NCBI GenBank assembly: GCA_002425415.1
Contig: DIMG01000009.1
Coordinates: 1-30,547 of the forward strand
Reading direction: 5' to 3'
Length of the DNA stretch: 30,547 nt
Origin: Micavibrio sp. UBA5572
GTDB lineage: Bacteria; Pseudomonadota; Alphaproteobacteria; Micavibrionales; Micavibrionaceae
The notes beneath the pieces are model-generated. The model worked only from the letters and a program-made list of their open reading frames with translations, was not told the origin of the DNA and searched no databases. Both the position numbers and the translations under genes were made by a program. Position 1 is the first letter of the stretch; each line of letters begins with the position of its first letter. Of this stretch, positions 1 to 7,591 are shown piece by piece.

Positions 1-26
1 TAATTGCAGGGGGGATTACCATCCTG

Positions 27-620
27 TTATGTGTTGTCACGGTTGTTCGGGTCTATGTTTTCCAGAGGTTGAATCAGTTTGTAATAAGATCGTCCGGCAA
101 CAAATTTTCCATCAACTACAGCATAGTTCGGATGTTTTCCGATCAGTGTATAATTTGCACTTTCGTAAAGTTGGATTGCCGCATCTTGTGTTTCACGTAA
201 ATCAATGTTGATAACAGCAAAGCCTTTGCGCGTGGCTGTTTTTTCAACAATATCCAAAAGGCGTCGTGATAATCCCTGACCCCTTGCCCATGGTGCAATA
301 AATAAACCGGAAATCTGAGTGTTATATGATTGTGCTTCATTGCTTCGAGGTGGCAAAATCAGTTGCGCTGCACCGCAGATCACGTTATCCAGTCGTGCTA
401 CAAATAGCATTCGAGCGGGCATAGCCAAAACGCCTTGCCAGAACCGTTCAAGAAGGTTCCTGTTTGGAAGGTGAATCCATCCGAAACCACCACCAGCATT
501 GATAGCGTCTTCTGTTGCGTCACAGAGATCGTTCAAATCACCAATGCTTAAGGGTTGTGATACCCACTCGACTGATGGGACGGGTTTTAATCCCGTTTTT
601 TGCATTTGTTCGGATGTCAT
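27..620 (-). CDS. GNAT family N-acetyltransferase
   Basis: A 197-residue protein of the GCN5-related acetyltransferase fold, which moves an acetyl group from acetyl-CoA to an amine; the substrate cannot be read from sequence. The diagnostic part is the motif A region at about residues 104-122, a beta strand (ISGLFIAP) followed by ARGQGLSRRLL, the CoA pyrophosphate loop. It is followed by a helix, a strand (AVINIDLRE) and the motif B-like AIQLYESANYTLIGK. The ATG at 620 is preceded on the minus strand by an AGGG Shine-Dalgarno about 8 nt away, which supports this start. It lies downstream of terC on the same strand with a 110-nt gap, so it is probably a separate unit. The fold is clear; the function is generic. 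Confidence 0.85.
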   Translation of the reverse strand: MTSEQMQKTGLKPVPSVEWVSQPLSIGDLNDLCDATEDAINAGGGFGWIHLPNRNLLERFWQGVLAMPARMLFVARLDNVICGAAQLILPPRSNEAQSYNTQISGLFIAPWARGQGLSRRLLDIVEKTATRKGFAVINIDLRETQDAAIQLYESANYTLIGKHPNYAVVDGKFVAGRSYYKLIQPLENIDPNNRDNT

Positions 621-730
621 GGAATTGCCCTCACTTTTAAAGAGTATAGATTTATTCCATCATATAAAAATAAATAAAATAAGAATTTTTCATAGCATTC
701 TATGCTGCAGTACAGCGATAATGGCTGGAA

Positions 731-1720
731 TTATCTGTGATGGGTTCGGGTTTTGCTTAACGAAAACAAGACTCCGCCAGCGAGAACGGCGACCGTTATT
801 CCTAGTGAAATTGCCGGAGAAATATGTCCGATCATTCCGGCATAGAATACTTTTCCACCAATAAATATCAAGACGATTGCTAAAGCGTATTTCATATATT
901 TGAATCGTTCGATCATTGCTGCGACTGCAAAATACATGCTGCGTAGTCCCAGAATTGCGAAGATATTGCTGCTGTATATTACGAATGGTTCATTGGTGAT
1001 CGCAAAGACTGCCGGTACACTGTCGAGGGCAAAAAGGACATCCATAAATTCAATGCAGATCAACGCCATGAAAAGAGGTGTAACGAAGATAGCCATTTTG
1101 CCCGTTATATGGTCAGGTAATCGGACAAAGAATTTATGACCATCTATTTCTTTGGTGTAGCGCAGGTGTTTTTGGAAGAATTTTATCAAGCTGCTGTCTT
1201 CAATATTATTGTCATCCTCATCTTTCATAAACAGCATTTTGATGCCTGTGAGCAACAAGAAGGCGGCAAAAATATAAAGTGCCCAGCTGAATGATTCTAC
1301 AATCACTACGCCTGCCGCAATCATGGCTCCGCGCATGAGTAGTACTCCAATAATTCCCCAGAATAAAACACGGTGTTGATATTTTCGCGGGACATGGAAA
1401 TAAGATAGTATGACTGACATAACAAACAGGTTGTCAAGTGAGAGCGAGAGTTCAATCATATAGGCGGTGAAATAGTCCATGCCATTTTCTTCACCCATTT
1501 TATTCCAGAGCCAGATCCCGAATAGGGCAGCCAGTACCATGTAAAATGCCGAGTATCCCAGACTGGTGCGTGAATCAATGATGGTATCTTTGCGGTTCAA
1601 AAATCCTAAATCAAAAATCATTAATCCGGCAATTACGGCAAAGAAGACCAGCCAAAGTCCCATAGATTCACCCATGATTTGTTGATCCAATAGATGTGAA
1701 ATAAGCTCGGATATTGGCAT
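731..1720 (-). CDS. TerC/Alx family integral membrane protein
   Basis: A 329-residue polytopic inner-membrane protein of the TerC family (tellurium resistance TerC, Alx), linked in other bacteria to metal-ion, especially manganese, export. Two family signatures are visible: ELSLSLDNLFVMSVI near residues 90-104 and ICIEFMDVLFALDSVPAVFAIT near 222-243. Both carry the intramembrane acidic residues typical of the family. Hydrophobic segments fill most of the protein, broken by a charged cytoplasmic loop (KDEDDNNIEDSS, about 165-178). Full family length. The upstream 93-nt gap shows no clear yybP-ykoY manganese riboswitch. No strong Shine-Dalgarno precedes the ATG. It follows the GtrA-like gene on the same strand. 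The family is confident; substrate unknown. Confidence 0.9.
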   Translation of the reverse strand: MPISELISHLLDQQIMGESMGLWLVFFAVIAGLMIFDLGFLNRKDTIIDSRTSLGYSAFYMVLAALFGIWLWNKMGEENGMDYFTAYMIELSLSLDNLFVMSVILSYFHVPRKYQHRVLFWGIIGVLLMRGAMIAAGVVIVESFSWALYIFAAFLLLTGIKMLFMKDEDDNNIEDSSLIKFFQKHLRYTKEIDGHKFFVRLPDHITGKMAIFVTPLFMALICIEFMDVLFALDSVPAVFAITNEPFVIYSSNIFAILGLRSMYFAVAAMIERFKYMKYALAIVLIFIGGKVFYAGMIGHISPAISLGITVAVLAGGVLFSLSKTRTHHR

Positions 1721-1764
1721 TTTTGATAATTTTACCGTTGAGGAACGTGGATTCTATATAATGG

Positions 1765-1793
1765 TATATACAGTTAAGGAGGGATGAAGGCAA
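1765..1793 (-). promoter_or_regulatory. Possible sigma-70 promoter for the TerC gene
   Basis: On the minus strand, TTGCCT (1793-1788) and TATATA (1770-1765) are separated by 17 nt, about 45 nt ahead of the TerC start. Each hexamer matches consensus at only four of six positions and the region is AT-rich, so this is a weak candidate. Confidence 0.3.
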
Positions 1794-1813
1794 TATATTA
1801 TCTTGATTGATTG

Positions 1814-2221
1814 TCATAATTTTTCTTCAGGTGGTTGAGGCAACTTTTTGAACACATAAAAATTGGCCAACAAGTACCTAGTTAAAGAAGAAATCCCGAT
1901 TGAAAGAAGAAGGACAATAAATCCATAAAAATTGGTGAACCATTCCAGAAGGGATAGGGATAAAACACGAATGATAGCGGCCAACAGGCTGGATTTTAGG
2001 AAACGGTAAAGAGCTTGCCATGAAAAATCAAGATTGCGGGCAACAAAAGTCACGCGCAGATGAATAAAATAGGCAACAATGGTTCCTGCCAGAAAACCCA
2101 GCATTCCGCATAGGGTTACTGACCAATTCAGGCTGTAAAACAAAAGATTGGATGTGAAAAAGTCTGTGAGGATTGCTGCGGAGCCAAGACCCAGAAATTT
2201 TAGGATTTTGTTGTTCATCAT
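1814..2221 (-). CDS. GtrA-like small membrane protein
   Basis: A 135-residue protein with four predicted membrane segments, matching the GtrA/DPMS1 family in size and pattern. Family members act with polyprenyl-linked sugars, often in flipping or transferring undecaprenyl-phosphate-glucose for surface glycans. Visible features are the N-terminal KFLGLGSAAILTDFFTSNLLFYSLN, a second segment (CGMLGFLAGTIVAYFIHLRVTFV) and the late SIGISSLTRYLLANFYVF, which resembles the family's conserved end. The start codon sits directly after the holA stop (2222), so the pair is almost certainly cotranscribed. In many alphaproteobacteria a parB gene sits near holA; here this membrane protein takes that place. 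The exact role is unknown. Confidence 0.75.
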   Translation of the reverse strand: MMNNKILKFLGLGSAAILTDFFTSNLLFYSLNWSVTLCGMLGFLAGTIVAYFIHLRVTFVARNLDFSWQALYRFLKSSLLAAIIRVLSLSLLEWFTNFYGFIVLLLSIGISSLTRYLLANFYVFKKLPQPPEEKL

Positions 2222-3241
2222 TTACATTGATGCCAGTTTAAGGATTGTTTCGGCGACTAATGTTTCCGACGGGGTTGCTGTCTTTTTTGTATCGGCTTCA
2301 ATTTCATTGAGACGTGCCAGCATTTTCCTTAGCCGTTGGGCAGGAAAACGATTGACCTGTGATTGAAAAGAATCCTGAACCTTAAAGAAAACAGGGGGTT
2401 GCAGATTTTTTATGGCCATATCAATCGGAAGACCTGTTTCATCCATGGTACATCTGACTTGATGAAGCCGTCTGATGTGGTTTTGCAAAGAGCGGAGGAT
2501 CACTATGAGTTCGGTGTCTTCAGCGAGTAGTTTTTGATAGGTCGAGAGCGCTTTTTGTGGGTTGCGACCCGTCGCCGCGAATAACAGGTCATCCAGATTT
2601 TGGCTGCCTGAATCACCGCAGGCTTCCATGGCTTCGTGGAGCGTAATCGGTGTTAAATCAGAGCCTTTGTATAAATCGAGTTTTTCAGCTTCCATCCGTG
2701 CTCGCCCACGGTCGCCTTTGAGGGCGATCGAAAGCCAGTTAATAGCATCGTTGGCTGCTGTTCTATTGGCTTCGGTCAAAAGGTCACGCAAGAATTTTGC
2801 CATGTCCCGTTCATCTTGAATATAGCAAGGAATGGCGGTTGCGTTCGGGCTTTCTTCACAAATTTTGCGGATGGCATCACGTGGACGCAAGTCGCCGCCT
2901 TCAATGATAATCTGCGTTCCTTCAGAAGGGTTGCTTTTTAACCAGTCTTTCAGGGCAATCGCACATTTTGATCCAGGGTCGGTTATACGCACCAAACGCG
3001 TTCCACCCATTAAAGATTGTGCGTTGACCTCGTCATAAAATCTTGACGGGTCGTCTTCAATAATATTTCCAGTCAAGTGGGCGGCATTGAATGGATCATT
3101 GAGGTCGGAAACGATTTTTAATCCCAGTATTTTTGCGCGTTCCCGTACCATACCTTGATCGGGGCCATAAACCAGAACGGCACGCATGGCGGGATCGGGA
3201 TTTTTTAGAAAAGGTTCGATCTGGCGAAAGGTAAGTTTCAT
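2222..3241 (-). CDS. holA: DNA polymerase III subunit delta
   Basis: A 339-residue delta subunit of the clamp-loader complex, which opens the beta sliding clamp during replication. The N-terminus (KLTFRQIEPFLKNPDPAMRAVLVYGPDQGMVRERAKIL) is the characteristic HolA opening, in which a degenerate P-loop-like GPDQG replaces a true Walker A. The middle (NWLSIALKGDRGRARMEAEKLDLY) and the C-terminal collar helices (ALSTYQKLLAEDTELIVILRSLQNHIRRLHQVR) also fit. Normal family length. It starts 6 nt after the lptE stop and abuts the GtrA-like gene, giving a tight lptE-holA-gtrA operon. The lptE-holA pairing is common in alphaproteobacteria and reinforces both calls. Confidence 0.95.
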   Translation of the reverse strand: MKLTFRQIEPFLKNPDPAMRAVLVYGPDQGMVRERAKILGLKIVSDLNDPFNAAHLTGNIIEDDPSRFYDEVNAQSLMGGTRLVRITDPGSKCAIALKDWLKSNPSEGTQIIIEGGDLRPRDAIRKICEESPNATAIPCYIQDERDMAKFLRDLLTEANRTAANDAINWLSIALKGDRGRARMEAEKLDLYKGSDLTPITLHEAMEACGDSGSQNLDDLLFAATGRNPQKALSTYQKLLAEDTELIVILRSLQNHIRRLHQVRCTMDETGLPIDMAIKNLQPPVFFKVQDSFQSQVNRFPAQRLRKMLARLNEIEADTKKTATPSETLVAETILKLASM

Positions 3242-3247
3242 TTCGAT

Positions 3248-3757
3248 CTATTTGATACGGTTAAAATACAGATTGATATTTAGGTCAATTTGACGCGCCA
3301 AATCAATCAAAGCGTTTTTTCGCGCTGCATTTTCAGTGACTCTTGTTGCAAACTCACTTTCCAAAACGTTGTAACTGGTTAAAGCTTGTAAGTCGCGGGA
3401 GAGAAGCTCATGTCCTTGATTATTACTCAGAGTCATTCTGGTTTTTAGGCGTAGTTGTGCTCTGGTGGCTTCCGAGGATTTGGTAATCGCCAGTTCTTTA
3501 TCTGTTTCAATGATTTTGCTGACGGTTAGTCGATACTGACCCCCAATCGGGTCGCCCAGACGGTCTATCAATTCATTGCGTAGTATTTGCCCCTCACGGT
3601 CGGGGATCATGTCGATGGAAATAGCGGGCAGGTTTTGCTCCCTTTCAGCCGCGTTCAGGCTATGTCCGCCATGAACGGGGTGAAACCCGCAAGCGGTGAG
3701 CAAAAACGGGATTAAAATAAGGGCTACCGGAGCAAAGAAAGAATGCTGTTTTGTCAT
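3248..3757 (-). CDS. lptE: LPS assembly lipoprotein LptE
   Basis: A 169-residue outer-membrane lipoprotein that plugs the LptD barrel and helps insert lipopolysaccharide in the outer leaflet. The signal peptide (residues 1-22) ends in the lipobox LLTAC with Cys23 as the lipidated residue, followed by GFHPVHG, the usual start of mature LptE (GF.P). The rest is a compact alpha/beta domain with RNELIDRLGDP and RLTVSKIIETDKELAI. Sequence conservation in this family is low, so the call rests on the lipobox, GFHP start, length and the adjacent holA. It is the first gene of the lptE-holA-gtrA unit and is divergent from the aminotransferase across 132 nt. Its usual upstream partner leuS lies about 3.8 kb away. 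Confidence 0.88.
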   Translation of the reverse strand: MTKQHSFFAPVALILIPFLLTACGFHPVHGGHSLNAAEREQNLPAISIDMIPDREGQILRNELIDRLGDPIGGQYRLTVSKIIETDKELAITKSSEATRAQLRLKTRMTLSNNQGHELLSRDLQALTSYNVLESEFATRVTENAARKNALIDLARQIDLNINLYFNRIK

Positions 3758-3821
3758 GGCTACAGCCTAGACTATTTGTTCTTTTAAAGGAAGAGGCAGG
3801 CTGATTTTATACCATCAATTA

Positions 3822-3849
3822 TTGACATAACTTATAGATTATGTTTAAT
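3822..3849 (+). promoter_or_regulatory. Strong sigma-70-like promoter for the aminotransferase gene
   Basis: A perfect -35 hexamer TTGACA (3822-3827) is followed after 16 nt by TTTAAT (3844-3849), five of six matches to the -10 consensus. Transcription would begin near 3856, giving a leader of about 34 nt to the ATG at 3890. This is one of the best promoter matches in the window and suggests the inserted aminotransferase is transcribed on its own. Confidence 0.6.
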
Positions 3850-3889
3850 AACGCCCATTCAGTTAACAGGAAAATTTCGAGAGCAGTGA

Positions 3890-5335
3890 ATGGATGCACT
3901 GGTAAAAACTGGTCAATCGGCGATTAGTGATTTTAACGATCTATTATTTAGGCGTGTTAGACCTGTTGGATTGCGCCCTACGCATAATTTGTCATCCGGC
4001 AACCCGAGCTATGCCGGATTCCCTCCGGCTGTGATGGCCGTCCAAAATGTGTTGCAGCGTGGCGATATGCGCATTTATGCAACTGGAGCAGGTTATGATC
4101 GGGAAAAAAGTGAACTTCTATCTTTTTGTAATGAGTTAGGGCTGAGAGGAGGCTCTCCTCTCACGGTTAACCATCTCGTTATGGGGTTAGGTGCAACGCA
4201 TTTATATTTTACTGCGCTTATGGTTCTTAGAGAGCGGTTTCATCGCGAGCATTCAGGAAAAATTCCGGTTATCCTAATGACCGCTCCAAGCTATGGACTA
4301 TTTACGCTTCAGCCCGAACATCATGGCTTTGAGATTGAAACTGTCCCTTTAAGGCAAGAAGACGATTGGGTCGTTGAGCCTGAGGTTGTTGCAGACAAGA
4401 TTAGACAAATTGAACATGATGGAACACGTAAAGTTTTTGTTTATTACAATATCAATCCACATAATCCGACCGGCACTGTTTTGAATTCAGAGGTTATTCA
4501 GCCATTGGCGGCAGTTTTAGAAAAGCATCATGTTTTCGCGATTGATGATTTTGCCTATTATGGCTTGGAGTATGAAGGCCAATCGGATCCGATCGCCAGA
4601 TACAATCCTGATCGTACAATAACATTGTTTAGTTGTAGTAAAGCATTTGGGATGCCGCGCCTGCGTGCAGGTTTTGCATGTGGCTCAGAAGATATCATGC
4701 ATAAAATGAATGATAGCACTTCAATGCAGATGATCTCTCTTCCTGCAGCAGTCGCTCCAGCTGTGACGTCATGCTATGGCGAAGGAAATCTTGAAGCACG
4801 TCAAGATTATCTTGCTAATAATCTTCGAGGTTATCATCAAAGTTTTCGTCTTATGAAAGCCATGGTTTGTGGAATAAATTCTATTTCTGCTGAAAATCAT
4901 GAGAAGTCAAACATTACACATGTTGTTCGTGAAGCGATTGGCGATCATAAAAAAGCTGTTGAAATTCTAAAAACAGGAATGCCTAGTCTGGAGTTGGTCA
5001 ATCCCGACATGAAGGCCGGATATTTTGCCATGTTGAGAGTTCGTAATATTGATCAGTATTATTATGGTGAAAAAAGATTAACCAATACATTTCAATTTGC
5101 TGCTGCGACTATTGATGCAACATCTACACTAACTTTACCTATGAATTGCAGTGTCAGTTCTCATTGCCCTGATATCCTAAGAGTTACGTTTGCAGGTATG
5201 GCTCAACGTCGTGTCGCTCGTGCCTTATATAATCTATATGAAACATTTTCCTATTTGACATCTGCCCCTGATTCTTCAAAACAAAAGGCCTTGGTAGAAC
5301 AAGGCCTTGAGTTGAATTCACGATTTGATATTTAG
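3890..5335 (+). CDS. PLP-dependent aminotransferase, class I/II fold
   Basis: A 481-residue pyridoxal-phosphate enzyme of fold type I. The Schiff-base lysine is Lys251 in SCSKAFGMPRLRAG, and the usual flanking signatures are present: NPHNPTGT (PLP-contacting Asn), the cofactor-ring Asp region IDDFAYYG, and a C-terminal arginine in ILRVTFAG that would hold the substrate carboxylate. It is longer than typical aspartate aminotransferases (about 400 residues). Substrate and pathway are not evident; no biosynthetic neighbours are present. Its stop is 17 nt from the convergent chemoreceptor stop. The Shine-Dalgarno before the ATG is weak. Together with the chemoreceptor it separates leuS from lptE-holA, so both may be later arrivals. 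Confidence 0.88.
   Translation: MDALVKTGQSAISDFNDLLFRRVRPVGLRPTHNLSSGNPSYAGFPPAVMAVQNVLQRGDMRIYATGAGYDREKSELLSFCNELGLRGGSPLTVNHLVMGLGATHLYFTALMVLRERFHREHSGKIPVILMTAPSYGLFTLQPEHHGFEIETVPLRQEDDWVVEPEVVADKIRQIEHDGTRKVFVYYNINPHNPTGTVLNSEVIQPLAAVLEKHHVFAIDDFAYYGLEYEGQSDPIARYNPDRTITLFSCSKAFGMPRLRAGFACGSEDIMHKMNDSTSMQMISLPAAVAPAVTSCYGEGNLEARQDYLANNLRGYHQSFRLMKAMVCGINSISAENHEKSNITHVVREAIGDHKKAVEILKTGMPSLELVNPDMKAGYFAMLRVRNIDQYYYGEKRLTNTFQFAAATIDATSTLTLPMNCSVSSHCPDILRVTFAGMAQRRVARALYNLYETFSYLTSAPDSSKQKALVEQGLELNSRFDI
5278..5308 (-). terminator. Intrinsic terminator for the chemoreceptor, inside the 3' end of the aminotransferase gene
   Basis: AAGGCCTTG (5285-5293) and CAAGGCCTT (5300-5308) form a perfect 9-bp stem with a 6-nt loop. 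On the minus strand it is followed by a T-rich run (TTTTGTTTTG), the form of a rho-independent terminator. It begins 45 nt beyond the chemoreceptor stop and lies wholly within the convergent aminotransferase coding sequence. On the plus strand there is no T-tract. Confidence 0.6.
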
Positions 5336-5352
5336 AAATATTGTAGAGACCA

Positions 5353-7416
5353 TTAGCTATGGCGGATGCCATCCAAAAAGGAATTCACGGAATGTTTTAG
5401 GCCTTCCGATAGTTTTGCGACTTCTCTTGCTGCTTCTAGAACTGCATCGGAAGAAGAGCCTGTTTCGTTGGCGCCTCTTTCTACGTCACTGATAGTTTGT
5501 GTTACGTTCCGGACTCCTTGAGTGGCCTCTGAAATGCTTCTGGTTATCTCATTGTTGGTTGCGTTTTGCTCTTCTGCTGCGGACGACACGGCTGTAATAG
5601 CTTGGTCAATTTCTGAGACATTTTTAATAATGCGTTCCATGGCGTTGACAGATTCGTCTGTTGCACCTTGAATTTCAGCAATTCGCGCTTCAATTTCATC
5701 TGTTTTACATCCGGTTTCAGTCGCCAGTTTCTTAACTTCTTCTGCAACGACAGCAAAGCCTTTTCCGGCTTCTCCTGCCCTTGCTGCTTCAATCGTTGCG
5801 TTTAAGGCCAGCAGGTTTGTTTGTCCGGCAATATCACGAATAGAATTTACGACTTCTCCGATATTTGAAACCAGTTTATTCAAATTTGAGACGGTTCTAT
5901 TTGCATTTGTTGCATTTTGAGCCGTGTCATTCGAACGGGTTCTGGTATTATTAATTTGTGACGAAATTTCTGCACTGGCGGCGGACATTTCTTCCATTGC
6001 TGCGGCGACAGCGCTGACATTGTGGCTTGCTTCTTCGGAAGATAGTGCAACAACCTGACTGGCTTGGGATGTTTCATCGGCAATGTTGCGCATACTTTCT
6101 GCTGTTGCCTGAAGTTCTGTAGAAGCAGAGGCCAATGAATTTATAAGCCCGCCTACTTTTGAATCAAAATCTTCTGCAAGGGCAGTCATGGCTTTTCGTT
6201 TATCTTCTTCTGCTCTGGCTTGGGCTCGTAAGGCTGCATCTTCCATTTGTTTCTTCTCAACCAGACCTTGTTTGAATACTTCGATTGAGCGAGCCATTTC
6301 GCCGATTTCATCTCCGCGATCCGTTCCAGAAATGTTAATATTCGTATCTCCTTTTGCTAAAGCGTCCATAATATCTGCTGTGCTGCTGATGCTTTTTAAC
6401 AGGTCTTTCAAGATAATTATGGTCATGAGAAGCACAATAGCAATCAGTACTCCTAAAATTGTAATGTACAGATTGCGCTCAACAGATGATTGTTCGGAAT
6501 GCGACCGAGCAACATTATAAACATCAGTTGCAAGATGATTTTCTATTTCTTTTAAAACATTTATTTTTTGTGTGATTGTTTCGAACCATTCGGCGGCACT
6601 AACTGTTTTTGTTGGCCCTGTCATTTGAGTAGATGAAGAGGCCATTTCGCGCATTTCTTTAACTAATTCAAAAGCCGGTTCTTTGATTTTTTCTTCGTAA
6701 AACTTTAGTTCTTCATCGGTTGCATAGACATGAAAAACATCAATATATGTATTTTGGATGGTTATAAGATTAGAAAATTTGCTTAGCAATGCTGTATTCC
6801 ATCCGGAGCCAAAGCCTGTTGCACCAACGGCGCGTTCAATACCAGCCCGTTCCTTGGATTGAAGAAAAGCCAAATATGCTGAAACATCTCTGATAATATC
6901 AGGGTCTTTCGCTATAAAAACAGCCTTATTTGTGATGGCCAAGAATTTGGCATTCATGCCGGTGTAATAACCAACGGCATCCGGAAGTTTCATGTTTAGA
7001 TCATCAATATTTTTTCTGATTTCTTCAATCTGCTTCAAATCATCCAAAGCCTTTTGCAAGATTCCAATGTAGTTCTTATCGAATTGATTGATATTTGTGT
7101 TTTTAAGGACATATTGGAAAATCTCTTGTTTCTCATCGGTATTTTTTCTTTGGCTAGGCAAAACATCGGCAAAATTTTTGCCTTGACTGCTTATAAAGCC
7201 CGCTGAAGTTCCTCTTTCTTTTTGCAATTCGTGAACCAAGTTGTTGGCCGCAATAGAAACGTTCATTAATTCTGCAATGCTGCGCTGGCGTGAGGTTTGC
7301 TCTTGAAGCTGCACTACCTTCATCCCCGCTAATATTGCCAAGCCAATTAATGGAAGCAGAACAATAAAGAGAAGTTTGTTTTTAACCGAGATATTGCTTA
7401 AAAATTTTATAGTCAC
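5353..7416 (-). CDS. Methyl-accepting chemotaxis protein with NIT sensor domain
   Basis: A 687-residue inner-membrane chemoreceptor that would signal through CheA/CheW to the flagellar motor or a related system. The order is: TM1 at about 13-33; a periplasmic all-helical domain with the NIT-type opening ELQKERGTSAGFISSQG near residue 60 (NIT domains sense nitrate or nitrite where studied); TM2 near 315-340; HAMP about 340-395; and a cytoplasmic signalling domain to the C-terminus. The conserved hairpin tip NLLALNATIEAARAGEAGKGFAVVAEEVKKLA is intact. There is no C-terminal CheR-binding pentapeptide (it ends DGIRHS). The start is GTG at 7416 with AAGGA 8 nt upstream. No che genes are nearby, so it is an orphan receptor. 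The ligand is inferred only. Confidence 0.93.
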   Translation of the reverse strand: MTIKFLSNISVKNKLLFIVLLPLIGLAILAGMKVVQLQEQTSRQRSIAELMNVSIAANNLVHELQKERGTSAGFISSQGKNFADVLPSQRKNTDEKQEIFQYVLKNTNINQFDKNYIGILQKALDDLKQIEEIRKNIDDLNMKLPDAVGYYTGMNAKFLAITNKAVFIAKDPDIIRDVSAYLAFLQSKERAGIERAVGATGFGSGWNTALLSKFSNLITIQNTYIDVFHVYATDEELKFYEEKIKEPAFELVKEMREMASSSTQMTGPTKTVSAAEWFETITQKINVLKEIENHLATDVYNVARSHSEQSSVERNLYITILGVLIAIVLLMTIIILKDLLKSISSTADIMDALAKGDTNINISGTDRGDEIGEMARSIEVFKQGLVEKKQMEDAALRAQARAEEDKRKAMTALAEDFDSKVGGLINSLASASTELQATAESMRNIADETSQASQVVALSSEEASHNVSAVAAAMEEMSAASAEISSQINNTRTRSNDTAQNATNANRTVSNLNKLVSNIGEVVNSIRDIAGQTNLLALNATIEAARAGEAGKGFAVVAEEVKKLATETGCKTDEIEARIAEIQGATDESVNAMERIIKNVSEIDQAITAVSSAAEEQNATNNEITRSISEATQGVRNVTQTISDVERGANETGSSSDAVLEAAREVAKLSEGLKHSVNSFLDGIRHS

Positions 7417-7527
7417 TGTATCAATCCTTCATATTGTTTCTTTGATTCCACTTAAGGCAGTATATACTAACTTATTCACGCGGGCATGTACTGAAGTCAA
7501 GTGGTATAAATTAGAATTATTATGGTT

Positions 7528-7555
7528 AAAAAAGCCCTGACTGAGCAGGGCTTTT
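7528..7555 (-). terminator. Intrinsic terminator downstream of leuS
   Basis: AAAAGCCCTG (7530-7539) pairs perfectly with CAGGGCTTTT (7546-7555) around a 6-nt loop. On the minus strand the hairpin runs into six T residues (complement of 7528-7533). It begins 36 nt past the leuS stop and so ends the leuS transcript before the chemoreceptor gene. Confidence 0.8.
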
Positions 7556-7591
7556 AATTGATATTTTTTATAATTATTTTCTATATTGATA

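Noticed and set aside
499..864. Open plus-strand frame over the GNAT-TerC junction
   Set aside because: Most of it is antisense to the two recognised genes, with no domain, start signal or conserved motif.
1721..1813. Manganese riboswitch (yybP-ykoY) expected ahead of some TerC/Alx genes
   Set aside because: The 93-nt region lacks the conserved GC-rich elements and has no long stem-loop structure.
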